The translations under genes were made by a program, and so were the position numbers. 64,000 bases of DNA from Cognatitamlana sp035818475 (lineage in GTDB: Bacteria > Bacteroidota > Bacteroidia > Flavobacteriales > Flavobacteriaceae): the NCBI RefSeq assembly GCF_035818475.1, contig NZ_JAYMGV010000001.1, positions 2,542,001 through 2,606,000 of the forward strand. Reading direction: 5' to 3'. Position 1 is the stretch's first letter, and every line of letters starts with the position of its first letter. The notes under the pieces are model-generated. The model saw nothing but the letters and a program-made list of their open reading frames with translations, was not told the origin of the DNA and ran no database searches. This document shows, one piece after another, positions 34,181 to 43,689 of the stretch.

Positions 34181-34951
34181 TTAATTACATTTATTTAACT
34201 CAGATAGATAACTGGAAGCAAGAAGTTTCAAGTTATTGGTAAAGTGGCTTTTGATATCATCAATACTTTTAGAAGATAAACCTTCATTTGATTGAATCTC
34301 TTTAAAAACCTGATGATTACAACCACAAACCTTTAGGGTTTCATTATACGTGCTAATATGGTTTGTCAATACATGTTCGTAAGAAAGTATGAGATTTTTC
34401 TTTTTGAGAAGTAGTGCTTTTTCTTTTTGTTCAGCCAATTTACTTTTTATTTGAGCTTCCTTTAACCTTAATGCTTCCTGCTGTTGCCTTAGTTTCAATT
34501 GCTCTTTTTGTAAATCAGAGAGCTCACTATCGTTAGAAAGGGCAGATGTTTCTAATGTTGTTGAACTTACGGTTTCGCTATTAAAATTATTAAAAGCGCA
34601 TTTATCAATTTCAATAACACTTTCTTTAGCAACTTCCCTACCGCGTTTTACAAAAAAACGGCCGTCTTCAAAAGTATCGGCGCCTTCAACTTTAGATAAG
34701 AATTCGATACCTTTATCAGTCAGGTCTAAAGCCGTTTTACAATTACAGGAACCTAATGCTGTTTTTGCTAGTTTGAATGATTCAACTGAGCGATTAGCAT
34801 AATATTTTAAATGACTTATGTTATTAGCATCATAAGCATCTTTAACATGAGAGTAAGCATTAACTAAATACGAATTGGCATCATCACAATTGGTCTGCCC
34901 GTACATAACTAAAGCATTAAATAAAAAGAATAATAAGTAATAGTTTTTCAT
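34181..34951 (-). CDS. Secreted coiled-coil hypothetical protein
   Basis: I start at the ATG at 34951 (MKNYYLLFFLFNALVMYGQ), which gives a proper signal peptide; the longer frame from 35002 puts 17 extra residues before it. The 256 residues include a Cys-containing N-terminal helical domain (ANSYLVNAYSHVKDAYDA, SCNCKTALDLTDKGI), then a coiled coil (LQKEQLKLRQQQEALRLKEAQIKSKLAEQ), then a Cys-rich tail (VCGCNH, LNKC). It is probably periplasmic. I do not recognise the family. Its stop lies 5 bases from the MITE-like element. Confidence 0.68.
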   Translation of the reverse strand: MKNYYLLFFLFNALVMYGQTNCDDANSYLVNAYSHVKDAYDANNISHLKYYANRSVESFKLAKTALGSCNCKTALDLTDKGIEFLSKVEGADTFEDGRFFVKRGREVAKESVIEIDKCAFNNFNSETVSSTTLETSALSNDSELSDLQKEQLKLRQQQEALRLKEAQIKSKLAEQKEKALLLKKKNLILSYEHVLTNHISTYNETLKVCGCNHQVFKEIQSNEGLSSKSIDDIKSHFTNNLKLLASSYLSELNKCN

Positions 34952-35078
34952 AAAATTGGGGGTTAAGAACATAAATAGGTGTAACGAATGTATTAAAAAC
35001 ATTAAACTTTCCGGTGCTGTTCATCGAAATTATGGATTTACTATATTTATGGAATAATATAATTTTAAAAGGAAAAGC

Positions 35079-35936
35079 ATGCAAATAGAACATTACAAAG
35101 TCACCTCAAGCATATCACTCAAAAATTCAAAGACTAAAGAAGTCATAGACAATGCTGAGAAAGAATTAAAAGTAGTTAGAAAAAAGTTAGGAAAGCTTCA
35201 GGATACGCTTTATGCTCATGGAAAGTATGCTGTACTGGTTTGTTTGCAGGGTATGGATACAGCAGGAAAAGACAGTTTGGTACGAGAGGTCTTTAAAGAT
35301 TTTAATGTCAGAGGTGTTGTTGTACATAGTTTTAAGGTACCAACAGAGTTGGAATTAAAACATGACTATTTATGGAGGCATTATATCGCACTGCCAGCAC
35401 GAGGCAAATTTGGAGTTTTTAATAGAACCCATTATGAAAATGTATTGGTAACACGTGTACACCCTGAATATATTATGGGTGAAAATATTCCATCCGTAAA
35501 CTCAGTTGAAGCCATTAATGACACATTTTGGGATCAGCGTTTTGATCAAATAAATAATTTTGAAAAACACATAGCGGAGAATGGGACACTTATCTTTAAG
35601 TTCTTTTTAAACATTTCAAAAGAAGAGCAAAAAAACAGGTTATTTCGCCGTTTGAATAAGCCGGAAAAGCATTGGAAATTCTCTCCGGAAGATTTAAAAG
35701 AGCGTAAACTTTGGGAGGCTTACCAATTCTGTTATGAAGATGCTATAAACAGAACATCAAAACCACATGCGCCATGGTATGCCATACCTGCAGATGATAA
35801 GCCTTCAGCACGTTACATCGTTGCAAAGATCATTTATGATACACTTAAAACATATTCAGATATTCAGGAACCAGAACTTGATGATGCTATAAAGGCAAAC
35901 ATAGAACAGTATAAGGAACAACTTAATAATGAATAG
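35079..35936 (+). CDS. Polyphosphate kinase 2 family protein (PPK2)
   Basis: PPK2 enzymes move phosphate between polyphosphate and nucleotides, usually making NDP or NTP from polyphosphate. The 285-residue single-domain form has the Walker A-like GMDTAGKD (58-65), the lid/Walker B region VFNRTHYENVLVTRVHPE, and the KFFLNISKEEQKNRLFRR...PEKHWKFSPEDLKER segment typical of the family. Which class (NMP or NDP phosphorylating) cannot be decided by eye. It is monocistronic. Confidence 0.92.
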   Translation: MQIEHYKVTSSISLKNSKTKEVIDNAEKELKVVRKKLGKLQDTLYAHGKYAVLVCLQGMDTAGKDSLVREVFKDFNVRGVVVHSFKVPTELELKHDYLWRHYIALPARGKFGVFNRTHYENVLVTRVHPEYIMGENIPSVNSVEAINDTFWDQRFDQINNFEKHIAENGTLIFKFFLNISKEEQKNRLFRRLNKPEKHWKFSPEDLKERKLWEAYQFCYEDAINRTSKPHAPWYAIPADDKPSARYIVAKIIYDTLKTYSDIQEPELDDAIKANIEQYKEQLNNE

Positions 35937-36103
35937 TTTTTGGGCGTTTAAACACGCTTTCCATTATATCTTTTTTTAGTGCCTCAAAAAAGGATGCCAT
36001 TGCAATCGTTAACGCATTAGTATCATATATCTTAACACAAATTTATGTTTAGGTTGGATATTCAACTCTAAAGAAATAGTATATTTAGATCAAAAATTAA
36101 TAT

Positions 36104-37516
36104 ATGAAAATTATAAAGCCTGCGCTTATTTTATGTTCAGTTTTAATGGTTTTAAATGTAAAAGCCCAATCAGATGAAAAGGTGTTTAAAACCATTTATA
36201 CCCAATCATTGACCAATGGTAAAAGTTATGATTGGTTAGATCATTTATCAAACCAAATAGGAAGTAGGTTGTCAGGCTCATTAGGAGCGGCAAAAGCGGT
36301 TGTTTATACCAAAGAAGAATTAGAAAAACTAGGTTTAGATAAAGTCTGGTTACAATCAGTCATGGTACCCAGATGGATAAGAGGAACAAAGGAATATGCC
36401 TTTATAGAATCAGAACCGGGAAAAACTACAACTGTTAATATTTGTGCTTTGGGAGGCTCTATTGCTACTCCGGCATTGGGGATAAAAGCTAATGTTATTG
36501 AAGTGAAAAATTTTGAGGAACTGGAGGCTTATGGACGAGAAAAAATAGAAGGGAAGATAGTGTTCTATAACCGCCCTATGCAAGCAGATTTAATCAGCAC
36601 TTTTGAAGCTTATGGAGGGTGTGTGAACCAACGGTATAAAGGAGCAGCTGAAGCTATAAAATATGGCGCTGTTGGTGTTATAGTGCGTTCTATGAATTTA
36701 AGATTAGATGATTTTCCACACACAGGAAGTATGACGTATGACAATATACCGGTTGAAAAAAGAATTCCTTCAGCAGCAATAAGCACTAATGATGCCGAGT
36801 TGTTAAGTACCATGCTAAAACTCAATAAAGACATAAAGTTTTATTTTAAACAAAGCTGTAAGCAGCTTAAAGACGTACAATCGTATAATGTTATTGGAGA
36901 GATTACAGGGAGCGAGTTCCCCAATGAATATATGGTAGTTGGCGGACATTTAGATTCCTGGGATTTAGGAGACGGGTCTCATGATGATGGGGCAGGAGTA
37001 GTACAATCTATGGATGTATTAAGGCTTTTGAAAGAATCTGGGATAAAACCTAAGCGTAGTATTAGAGTAGTATTGTTCATGAATGAAGAAAACGGTTTAA
37101 GAGGAGGTAAAAAATATGCAGAAGAAGCCAAACGCAAAGGAGAGAATCATGTATTTGCTTTAGAAAGTGATGCAGGAGGATTTACACCAAGAGGTTTTAG
37201 TTTTGATTGCAGTGAAGCCAGTTTTAACCAGATACTAAGTTGGCAGCATCTATTTAAACCTTATTTAATACATTATTTTGAAAAAGGAGGAACCGGAGCT
37301 GATGTTGGACCTTTAAAAACAAATTCAAATGTATTGGCAGGCCTAAGGCCAGATAGTCAGCGTTATTTTGATCACCATCATGCCAGTAACGATACGTTTG
37401 ACGCTGTTAACAAAAGAGAGCTTGAACTAGGGGCAGCAACTATGACAGCTTTAGTCTATTTGTTTGATAAATACGGTGTGAACCCTATTGCTAATAAGGA
37501 TAAGATAAAAAAATGA
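36104..37516 (+). CDS. M28 family metallopeptidase (carboxypeptidase Q-like), secreted
   Basis: The 470-residue zinc aminopeptidase-type enzyme has a signal peptide (LILCSVLMVLNVKAQ), an inserted PA-like domain (about 120-240) and the M28 catalytic domain. The likely metal ligands and catalytic residues are visible: His and Asp of VGGHLDSWDLGDGSHDDGAG, Glu-Glu of FMNEENGLRGG, Asp of ALESDAGGF and the His of HHHASNDTFD. It probably degrades peptides in the periplasm or outside. Two small genes follow at 6 bases and then directly. Confidence 0.92.
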   Translation: MKIIKPALILCSVLMVLNVKAQSDEKVFKTIYTQSLTNGKSYDWLDHLSNQIGSRLSGSLGAAKAVVYTKEELEKLGLDKVWLQSVMVPRWIRGTKEYAFIESEPGKTTTVNICALGGSIATPALGIKANVIEVKNFEELEAYGREKIEGKIVFYNRPMQADLISTFEAYGGCVNQRYKGAAEAIKYGAVGVIVRSMNLRLDDFPHTGSMTYDNIPVEKRIPSAAISTNDAELLSTMLKLNKDIKFYFKQSCKQLKDVQSYNVIGEITGSEFPNEYMVVGGHLDSWDLGDGSHDDGAGVVQSMDVLRLLKESGIKPKRSIRVVLFMNEENGLRGGKKYAEEAKRKGENHVFALESDAGGFTPRGFSFDCSEASFNQILSWQHLFKPYLIHYFEKGGTGADVGPLKTNSNVLAGLRPDSQRYFDHHHASNDTFDAVNKRELELGAATMTALVYLFDKYGVNPIANKDKIKK

Positions 37517-37522
37517 TCAACG

Positions 37523-37849
37523 ATGGATTGGAATGATAGGCTGAAACGGTATGATGAATTAATCGCCAAATGCCCCAGGTTTAAAAGAAAAGGTAAAACT
37601 ATGCCATATACATCAGCTAATGGCTATATGTTTTCGTTGTTAAATAAAGCAGGAGAGATAGGTATAAGGTTTTCCAAAGACGTACAGGAAAAATACATTA
37701 AAGAGTTTCAATCATCAATATATAAATCTTATGGGGCTGTAATGAAAGGTTATGTCCTAATACCAGACCATATGCTAGAAGATATAGATGCTATAACAAA
37801 ATACTTAAATGAAAGTTATGATTATGTCATGACTCTAGAACCTAAATAA
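37523..37849 (+). CDS. Hypothetical protein, TfoX N-terminal-like
   Basis: The 108-residue cytoplasmic protein contains GKTMPYTSANGYMFSLLNKAGEIGIRFSKD, followed by MKGYVLIPDHML. Its pattern resembles the TfoX/Sxy N-terminal or YjbR fold (a gly-x-met-phe strand pair followed by an R-x-S strand). This is fold-level inference; the protein would not imply competence. It lies 6 bases after the M28 gene and is followed with no gap by the DinB-like gene, so the three are co-transcribed. Confidence 0.65.
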   Translation: MDWNDRLKRYDELIAKCPRFKRKGKTMPYTSANGYMFSLLNKAGEIGIRFSKDVQEKYIKEFQSSIYKSYGAVMKGYVLIPDHMLEDIDAITKYLNESYDYVMTLEPK

Positions 37850-38404
37850 ATGAAAAAACTAATTATAATTTATACAGTATTATTATCCACAATAGTCATG
37901 GCACAAAAAGAAGAACACTTGCCTTATTATAAAATTCCTGAATACCCGGAAACCTATACAGCAGGAACAGTAGCTGCCAGAATGGTAGATGGCTTAGGGT
38001 TTAGATATTATTGGGCCACAGAAGGTTTAACAGAAGAGGATTTGATATATAAAGCCAGTGAATCAGGAAGGACCAGTGCAGAAACCATAGAGCATCTTTA
38101 TGGCCTGTCAAAGTTTATAAGAAATAATGTTTTAAAAACAGACAAAGATGACACTAAGGAAACATTAAGTTTTGAAAATAAACGAAAACAAACCTTATTG
38201 AACTTTAAAGTAGTGGCTGATGTCCTAAGAAATACTGACAAACCATTAAACCTAGAGGATACAGAAGTACCTTTTTGGAATATGATAAATGGCCCTATAG
38301 CAGATGCATTATGGCATTGCGGCCAGGTGGTTATGCTCAGGCGGGCTTCGGGTAACCCGTTTAATTCAAAAGTATCCGTATTCCAGGGAAGATTAAGAGA
38401 ATAG
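37850..38404 (+). CDS. Secreted DinB-like four-helix protein
   Basis: The 184-residue protein has a signal peptide (LIIIYTVLLSTIVMAQ). The mature part has the DinB-fold metal-site pattern: His in the helix AETIEHLYGL, and LWHCGQVVMLRRASGNPF, where a His-x3-Q and R-x-x-G-N-P motif are typical of DinB/DfsB-type proteins. These are metal-dependent thiol transferases or proteins of unknown role. A secreted version is unusual but is found in Bacteroidota. It is the last gene of the M28 unit and its stop is 1 base from the convergent gene. Confidence 0.75.
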   Translation: MKKLIIIYTVLLSTIVMAQKEEHLPYYKIPEYPETYTAGTVAARMVDGLGFRYYWATEGLTEEDLIYKASESGRTSAETIEHLYGLSKFIRNNVLKTDKDDTKETLSFENKRKQTLLNFKVVADVLRNTDKPLNLEDTEVPFWNMINGPIADALWHCGQVVMLRRASGNPFNSKVSVFQGRLRE

Positions 38405-38405
38405 T

Positions 38406-39581
38406 TTACATATAGCTTAACCACCACTTATCTTTGTTAGTTGCTTTATAAATCATATACTTTTTACTAGGGAAGAAAAGTATGATAATAAGACCAATCC
38501 AAACTAGGTATACTATAAATAACGAATAACCATAGTCAATAAGTTTAGCATTTATAAACACATCCTGAGTTAGAATCATATCCCTCCAATTTCCTCCAAA
38601 AATTAATATACCAAGGATAGCCAGAATGTGTAAAACTAAAACATGCAGGAAATAGTAGAATAAAGGAACCCGTCCAAAAACAATAAAGAAATCGGTTATT
38701 CTGTTTTTAATGTTTTCAATAGCGTATAAAAATAACAAAGCAGGCCCCATAGTTATTAAAAGGTAAACAAAGGAAGGTGGGTACTTAGTTACACTAAAAA
38801 ATGATAAAATGGTTTTTGTATTGGTGTCTTGTGCAGTCCATGGTACTAAATCACCGTATATATTCAACCCCCGGAGTATAAAAAACAGAACAGTTGCAGA
38901 TATTCCTATACCCAATAAAATTTGTTTTCTTTTAATAACATTATATCCTTTTTTATAAATTGTACCAAGACAATACCCTAGTATAATAAGTCCAAACCAG
39001 GGAATAATAGGGTAAGCAAAGGCGTACATGGTGTTTTCAATAACCAGAAATTGCTGTTGGTGTAATATATACCAAATAATAGATTTTGTACTGGTGCCCT
39101 GCATTACAATACCGTCCAATACATTATGACCGGCAATTAATATTAACCCCAATGGAATGAGAACCTTTACGGGTAAATAAACAGCAACTGATAATAATAT
39201 CATACACAAACCAATGGCCCAAATAACCTGAAGAATTATAAAACTGTATGAGATATCAAATTTCCAGACAAAATTATTGACTACAAATGCCAAAAAGATT
39301 AACCAAATACCTCTGGTTAGTAAGAATTTAAATAGGGCAGGTTTGTTTTTTTTGCTTCCATATAAGTACGCTGAAGTACCGGCAAGACATATAAAAACCG
39401 GAGCACAATAATGTGTAATAAACCGTGTGAAAAATAAAAAAGGTGTGGTGGTTTCTAAATTGGTAGGGTCAGAAAAAAAAGATCCATAATGAAAATAATC
39501 TCTTGTATGATCCAAGGCCATAATTACCATGACTACCCCTCTTAATATATCAATGGATTCAATTCGAGTTGATTTAATCAT
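38406..39581 (-). CDS. DUF1624/heparan-alpha-glucosaminide N-acetyltransferase-like membrane protein
   Basis: This 391-residue integral membrane protein has about ten helices. The N-terminus ESIDILRGVVMVIMALDHTRDYFHYG is diagnostic of the DUF1624/HGSNAT catalytic family; the D-H-T-R-D-x-F segment contains the likely catalytic His. Relatives transfer acetyl groups across a membrane to glucosamine-type sugars, which in bacteria is not proved. A role in modifying surface polysaccharide is plausible inference. It is monocistronic. Confidence 0.85.
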   Translation of the reverse strand: MIKSTRIESIDILRGVVMVIMALDHTRDYFHYGSFFSDPTNLETTTPFLFFTRFITHYCAPVFICLAGTSAYLYGSKKNKPALFKFLLTRGIWLIFLAFVVNNFVWKFDISYSFIILQVIWAIGLCMILLSVAVYLPVKVLIPLGLILIAGHNVLDGIVMQGTSTKSIIWYILHQQQFLVIENTMYAFAYPIIPWFGLIILGYCLGTIYKKGYNVIKRKQILLGIGISATVLFFILRGLNIYGDLVPWTAQDTNTKTILSFFSVTKYPPSFVYLLITMGPALLFLYAIENIKNRITDFFIVFGRVPLFYYFLHVLVLHILAILGILIFGGNWRDMILTQDVFINAKLIDYGYSLFIVYLVWIGLIIILFFPSKKYMIYKATNKDKWWLSYM

Positions 39582-39709
39582 GATGATTGTCTTTCTAATT
39601 CAAGTTTCATAAAAAGACTTAGGGGAATAATATATAATATTAAATAAAACATTAGGGATTAACAAATATTTGGAAAAATACTCATCAAACAAACTTGAAT
39701 ATTGAAAGG

Positions 39710-40633
39710 TTATTGCTGTATATTGGACATCTTTTGTTGTTGCTTAACAGTGAGTGTACTTCCGTCATGACTCCATCCCGGAGGAGCAAATGCATACATG
39801 AATTTGTGATACCAGTTTTTTGATTTTTTCATATCGTTCCAAATATCTTTATATTCATGTGTCAATACTACCAATGGGTTGTATGAATTTGGAGCATGAG
39901 TAACACCGTATTTTATATCAATATCTTTGTCTAGTTCTTTCCAGGTTCCAAAGATTTTATCAAAAACATTTAAGAAGCCTCCATGATTTTTATCCATATA
40001 CTCAATGTTTTGAGCATGATGTACTTGATGCATGGTATGCGTATTAAATATTTTTTCGAAAATGCCTAGTTTAGGTATAAAAATACTATGTAATTGAAAT
40101 TGCCAGAGGGCTTCAATGCCCAAGCAAACTACAAGCATTTCCGGGGGAAAACCAAGGGCAGGAATCCACATGTAAAAAAAAGGTTTGTAAAAAATAGTAA
40201 ACCAACCATTTCTAACAGCAGTACCTAAATTAAAATTATCTGAAGAGTGATGAACGATATGTGCTGCCCAAAGAAAACGTACATTATGATTTAGTCTATG
40301 AAACCAGTAGTAGCTAAAGTCATCAAGTAATTGACAGATTATCCATATATACCAGGCATACCCAAAAGATTTCCATCCCATTATATTGGTGCGTATGCCA
40401 TCAATTTCGGGGTTGAATACTTCATAAACAAAATTAAAAAGAACTATGGCTGCAATAGTTTTAGTGAGCGGTGCAATAATTGTTGAACCAATTCCCATTG
40501 TTAGGCTTGTGGCTAAATCTTTCCAATTGTATAAATCCTTTTTTTCTTTATTGTGCTTACTGTATGTTAATTCTAGAAGTATTAAAGCAAGAAAACAAGG
40601 AATACCATATACTAATGGGTTAGTAAAATTCAT
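39710..40633 (-). CDS. Sterol desaturase/fatty acid hydroxylase family protein
   Basis: This 307-residue membrane di-iron protein carries the family's three histidine boxes: HRLNH (in YYWFHRLNHN), HIVHHSSD and HQVHHAQN. Five or so hydrophobic helices surround them. Members hydroxylate or desaturate lipids; in Flavobacteria the substrate is unknown and might be a carotenoid or a membrane lipid. It is monocistronic with a -7-like element upstream. Confidence 0.92.
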   Translation of the reverse strand: MNFTNPLVYGIPCFLALILLELTYSKHNKEKKDLYNWKDLATSLTMGIGSTIIAPLTKTIAAIVLFNFVYEVFNPEIDGIRTNIMGWKSFGYAWYIWIICQLLDDFSYYWFHRLNHNVRFLWAAHIVHHSSDNFNLGTAVRNGWFTIFYKPFFYMWIPALGFPPEMLVVCLGIEALWQFQLHSIFIPKLGIFEKIFNTHTMHQVHHAQNIEYMDKNHGGFLNVFDKIFGTWKELDKDIDIKYGVTHAPNSYNPLVVLTHEYKDIWNDMKKSKNWYHKFMYAFAPPGWSHDGSTLTVKQQQKMSNIQQ

Positions 40634-40652
40634 TAAATATTATATTTGCCGT

Positions 40653-40660
40653 CAAAAATA
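40653..40660 (-). promoter_or_regulatory. -7-like element TATTTTTG before the sterol desaturase gene
   Basis: TATTTTTG on the minus strand matches TAnnTTTG, 20 bases before the ATG. No -33 element at standard spacing was identified. Confidence 0.35.
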
Positions 40661-40701
40661 GAAGGTATTTAATATTAAACGCTATCTATTCTATATTAAT
40701 T

Positions 40702-40746
40702 AAAATAAAAAGTCCTCTTTCTGGAATAGAACCTTAAAGAGAACTT
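40702..40746 (-). terminator. Intrinsic terminator after lysA
   Basis: On the minus strand AAGTTCTCTTT (40746-40736) pairs with AAAGAGGACTT (40720-40710), with one G-T wobble, followed by a T-rich run, 22 bases after the lysA stop. Confidence 0.7.
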
Positions 40747-40767
40747 ATTTTGTATGAATAAGGGTTT

Positions 40768-42003
40768 TTATTTTGTCAGAACAGCTTTCTTTTTTGGAGA
40801 AAAATCTAATTCGACTTGATTTCTAATGATATCGTCAAAAGTTTCACGTTGTCTAATAACATGAGCTTTATTATTATGCCATAAAACTTCAGCTGGTCTA
40901 AATCTTGAATTGTAATTACTAGCCATAGAGAAACAATACGCACCGGCATTTTTAAAACATAATATATCGCCTTCATTGATTTCATTAATGCGTCTATTAT
41001 TTCCAAACGTATCGGTTTCACAGATATAACCTACAACAGTATAAAAACGTTCTCTTCCCTTTGGGTTTGAAATATTTACAATATCATGATGAGATCCATA
41101 AAACATAGGGCGTATTAAATGGTTAAAGCCAGAGTCTACTTGTGCAAAAACTGTTGAAGTGGTTTGTTTTACCGCATTTACTTTGGTTAAAAAACTTCCG
41201 GATTCACTTACTAAGAATTTACCAGGTTCAAAGGCTAAGGTTAAATCTTTACCATATTCTTTGCAAAATGCATTAAATCTGGAGGATAGTTTTTTACCCA
41301 ACTCCTCAATATTTGTTTCTATATCCCCCGCCTTATAAGGTACTTTAAACCCGGAACCAAAGTCAATAAAATCTAAGTTTTTGAATTGTTTTGCGGTCTC
41401 AAATAAGATCTCACTGGCATACAAAAAGACTTCAATATCTAAAATATCACTACCGGTATGCATATGGATTCCATTGATAGTCATTTGAGTATTCTCAACA
41501 ATTCTCAGAATATGTGGAATTTGATGAATAGAAATTCCAAATTTAGAATCAATATGTCCTACAGAAATGTTAGCATTCCCACCGGCCATAACATGTGGGT
41601 TTATACGAATACACACTGGAACTTTTGGGTGTTTAGTACCAAACTGTTCTAATATTGATAGATTGTCAATATTTATTTTAACACCTAATTTTGCAGCTTC
41701 TTCTATTTCATCTAACGAAACGCCATTAGGCGTGAATATGATTTGGTCCGGAGAAAAACCAGCTGCCAGTCCAAGTTGTACTTCTTGAATAGAAACTGTA
41801 TCAATACCAGAACCCAGTGATTTAAATAATTTTAATATAGAAATATTTGACAATGCTTTAACAGCGTAATTAATTTTTAATTTTTTTACACTATTAAACG
41901 CATTAGTAAGTCTTTTGTACTGAGATTCAATTTTTTCAGCATCATAAACATAAACCGGGCTTCCAAAATCTTGTGCAATTTTCAGCAATTGATTTTCCAA
42001 CAT
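40768..42003 (-). CDS. lysA: Diaminopimelate decarboxylase
   Basis: LysA decarboxylates meso-diaminopimelate to lysine using PLP. In this 411-residue reading, Lys49 (INYAVKALSN) is the PLP lysine; HMHTGSD and GGSGFKV-like DFGSGFKVPY contact phosphate; the C-terminal CFKNAGAYCFSMASNYN holds the substrate. I start at the ATG at 42003 (MLENQLLKIAQDFGSPVYVYD), because LysA proteins open this way and a -7 promoter element at 42021-42028 lies inside the longer frame beginning at 42042. It is monocistronic. Confidence 0.93.
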   Translation of the reverse strand: MLENQLLKIAQDFGSPVYVYDAEKIESQYKRLTNAFNSVKKLKINYAVKALSNISILKLFKSLGSGIDTVSIQEVQLGLAAGFSPDQIIFTPNGVSLDEIEEAAKLGVKINIDNLSILEQFGTKHPKVPVCIRINPHVMAGGNANISVGHIDSKFGISIHQIPHILRIVENTQMTINGIHMHTGSDILDIEVFLYASEILFETAKQFKNLDFIDFGSGFKVPYKAGDIETNIEELGKKLSSRFNAFCKEYGKDLTLAFEPGKFLVSESGSFLTKVNAVKQTTSTVFAQVDSGFNHLIRPMFYGSHHDIVNISNPKGRERFYTVVGYICETDTFGNNRRINEINEGDILCFKNAGAYCFSMASNYNSRFRPAEVLWHNNKAHVIRQRETFDDIIRNQVELDFSPKKKAVLTK

Positions 42004-42020
42004 AACTTTCAAATTTTTGT

Positions 42021-42028
42021 CAAAGATA
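42021..42028 (-). promoter_or_regulatory. -7 element TATCTTTG before lysA
   Basis: TATCTTTG on the minus strand matches TAnnTTTG and lies 17 bases before the chosen ATG, giving a short leader and supporting the shorter start. No -33 element is clear. Confidence 0.4.
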
Positions 42029-42170
42029 TTTCTTTGTGGCATATAAAAAAGTAAAGCTTAAAATATTATACAAAATAAACATTATGTTAATTATTTAACA
42101 AACTAAATTTCTTATCTAAATGTTTAAAAGTTTTCATAATTAAATATTAGGGTAAGTAAAGGCTATTATT

Positions 42171-42178
42171 TACATTTG
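42171..42178 (+). promoter_or_regulatory. -7 element TACATTTG before sucC
   Basis: TACATTTG matches TAnnTTTG and lies 25 bases before the sucC ATG. No -33 TTTG at normal spacing was found. Confidence 0.45.
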
Positions 42179-42203
42179 TGCTTCTTAATTTATTTAGCAT
42201 ATT

Positions 42204-43394
42204 ATGAATTTACACGAATATCAAGGTAAAGAAATATTGAGCAGTTTTGGTGTACGGATACAAAGAGGTATAGTAGCACAAAATGCACAGGAAGCAGTTA
42301 CTGCTGCAAAGCAACTAACAAATGAAACCGGAACAAGCTGGCATGTCATTAAAGCACAAGTTCACGCTGGTGGACGTGGAAAAGGTGGAGGTGTTAAGCT
42401 TGCCAAAAACTTGCAGGAAGTTGAAGAATTAGCAGGACAGATAATAGGTATGGATTTGGTCACGCCTCAAACTTCTGCTGCAGGTAAACGTGTACATCAA
42501 GTATTAGTTGCTGAGGATGTTTACTACCCGGGAGAAAGTGAAACCAGTGAATTCTATATGTCAGTTTTACTAAATAGAGGAACAGGGCGTAATATGATTA
42601 TGTATTCTACAGAAGGTGGAATGGATATTGAAACTGTTGCAGAAGAAACTCCTCACTTGATATTTACTGAAGAAGTTGATCCTGCTGTTGGACTATTGCC
42701 TTTTCAGGCCAGACGTGTCGCCTTTAATTTAGGATTATCAGGTTTAGCATTTAAAGAGATGACAAAGTTTGTAACGGCTTTATATACTGCTTATGTAAAA
42801 TCGGACTCTTCTTTATTTGAGATCAATCCTGTTTTAAAAACCAGTGATGATAAGATCATGGCAGTTGATGCTAAAGTTACTATTGATGATAATGCACTAT
42901 ATAGACATAAAAACTATGTTGACCTACGTGATGTTCGTGAAGAAAGTGCTATTGAAGTAGAGGCCGGAGAGCTTGGATTGAACTATGTTGATCTTGATGG
43001 AAATGTTGGATGTATGGTTAATGGCGCCGGATTAGCTATGGCAACCATGGATTTAATAAAACAAGCAGGTGGAGAACCAGCTAACTTTTTAGATGTTGGT
43101 GGAACTGCTGATGCGGCTCGTGTTGAAGCGGCTTTTAAAATCATATTAAAAGATCCGGCAGTTAAAGCTATATTGATTAATATATTTGGAGGTATTGTTC
43201 GTTGTGACCGCGTTGCTCAAGGCGTTATTGATGCTTATAAGAATATGGGAAATATCAATGTTCCAATTATTGTACGTTTACAAGGAACCAATGCTGATAT
43301 TGCTAAGGAGTTGATTGATAATTCAGGACTAGCTGTTTTAAGTGCTACTGAATTTCAAGAAGCAGCAGATAAGGTACAACAGGTGCTTATTTAG
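42204..43394 (+). CDS. sucC: Succinyl-CoA synthetase (ADP-forming) subunit beta
   Basis: SucC is the nucleotide-binding subunit of the TCA-cycle enzyme that makes ATP or GTP and succinate from succinyl-CoA. The N-terminal ATP-grasp domain (MNLHEYQGKEIL, KAQVHAGGRGKGGGVKL, SLFEINPV) and the C-terminal domain with GNVGCMVNGAGLAMATMD and NFLDVGGTAD...ILINIFGGIVRCD are complete. The length of 396 is normal. The alpha subunit sucD is not adjacent, a split often seen in Flavobacteria. Confidence 0.97.
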   Translation: MNLHEYQGKEILSSFGVRIQRGIVAQNAQEAVTAAKQLTNETGTSWHVIKAQVHAGGRGKGGGVKLAKNLQEVEELAGQIIGMDLVTPQTSAAGKRVHQVLVAEDVYYPGESETSEFYMSVLLNRGTGRNMIMYSTEGGMDIETVAEETPHLIFTEEVDPAVGLLPFQARRVAFNLGLSGLAFKEMTKFVTALYTAYVKSDSSLFEINPVLKTSDDKIMAVDAKVTIDDNALYRHKNYVDLRDVREESAIEVEAGELGLNYVDLDGNVGCMVNGAGLAMATMDLIKQAGGEPANFLDVGGTADAARVEAAFKIILKDPAVKAILINIFGGIVRCDRVAQGVIDAYKNMGNINVPIIVRLQGTNADIAKELIDNSGLAVLSATEFQEAADKVQQVLI

Positions 43395-43420
43395 ACCTAA
43401 ATATTAGTTATATAAAATAG

Positions 43421-43454
43421 AAAAGAGCAACTTTTTATGGGTTGCTCTTTTTTT
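43421..43454. terminator. Bidirectional terminator between sucC and the DUF1456 gene
   Basis: AAAAGAGCAAC (43421-43431) and GTTGCTCTTTT (43441-43451) form a perfect 11-bp stem with A and T tails. The right arm lies inside the last codons of the convergent DUF1456 gene. Confidence 0.85.
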
Positions 43455-43689
43455 GTACTTTATTTTTTGGAGGCATTGGCCCACGTAAGTGAATCACTAG
43501 TCCGTTTAAAAAGTTCCTAAGAATTTGATCTCCACATTCCATATACTTTGGATGGTCTTCTCTTCTAAAAAAAGCTCCGAGTTCACTTTTTGAAATTCTA
43601 AAATCAACAAGGGCTAAAATTTTTACAATATCATCATCACGTAGCTTTAATGCAACGCGTAACTTTTTAAGAATATCATTATTTGTCAT
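43435..43689 (-). CDS. DUF1456 family protein (short form)
   Basis: The 84-residue protein consists of one DUF1456 unit: DILKKLRVALKLRDDDIVKILALVDF, SKSELGAFFRREDHPKYMECGDQILRNFLNGLVIHLRG. Gamma-proteobacterial YehS has two such units (about 155 residues); the single-unit form looks normal for Bacteroidota. The function is unknown. Its stop lies inside a terminator loop shared with sucC. Confidence 0.88.
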   Translation of the reverse strand: MTNNDILKKLRVALKLRDDDIVKILALVDFRISKSELGAFFRREDHPKYMECGDQILRNFLNGLVIHLRGPMPPKNKVQKKSNP

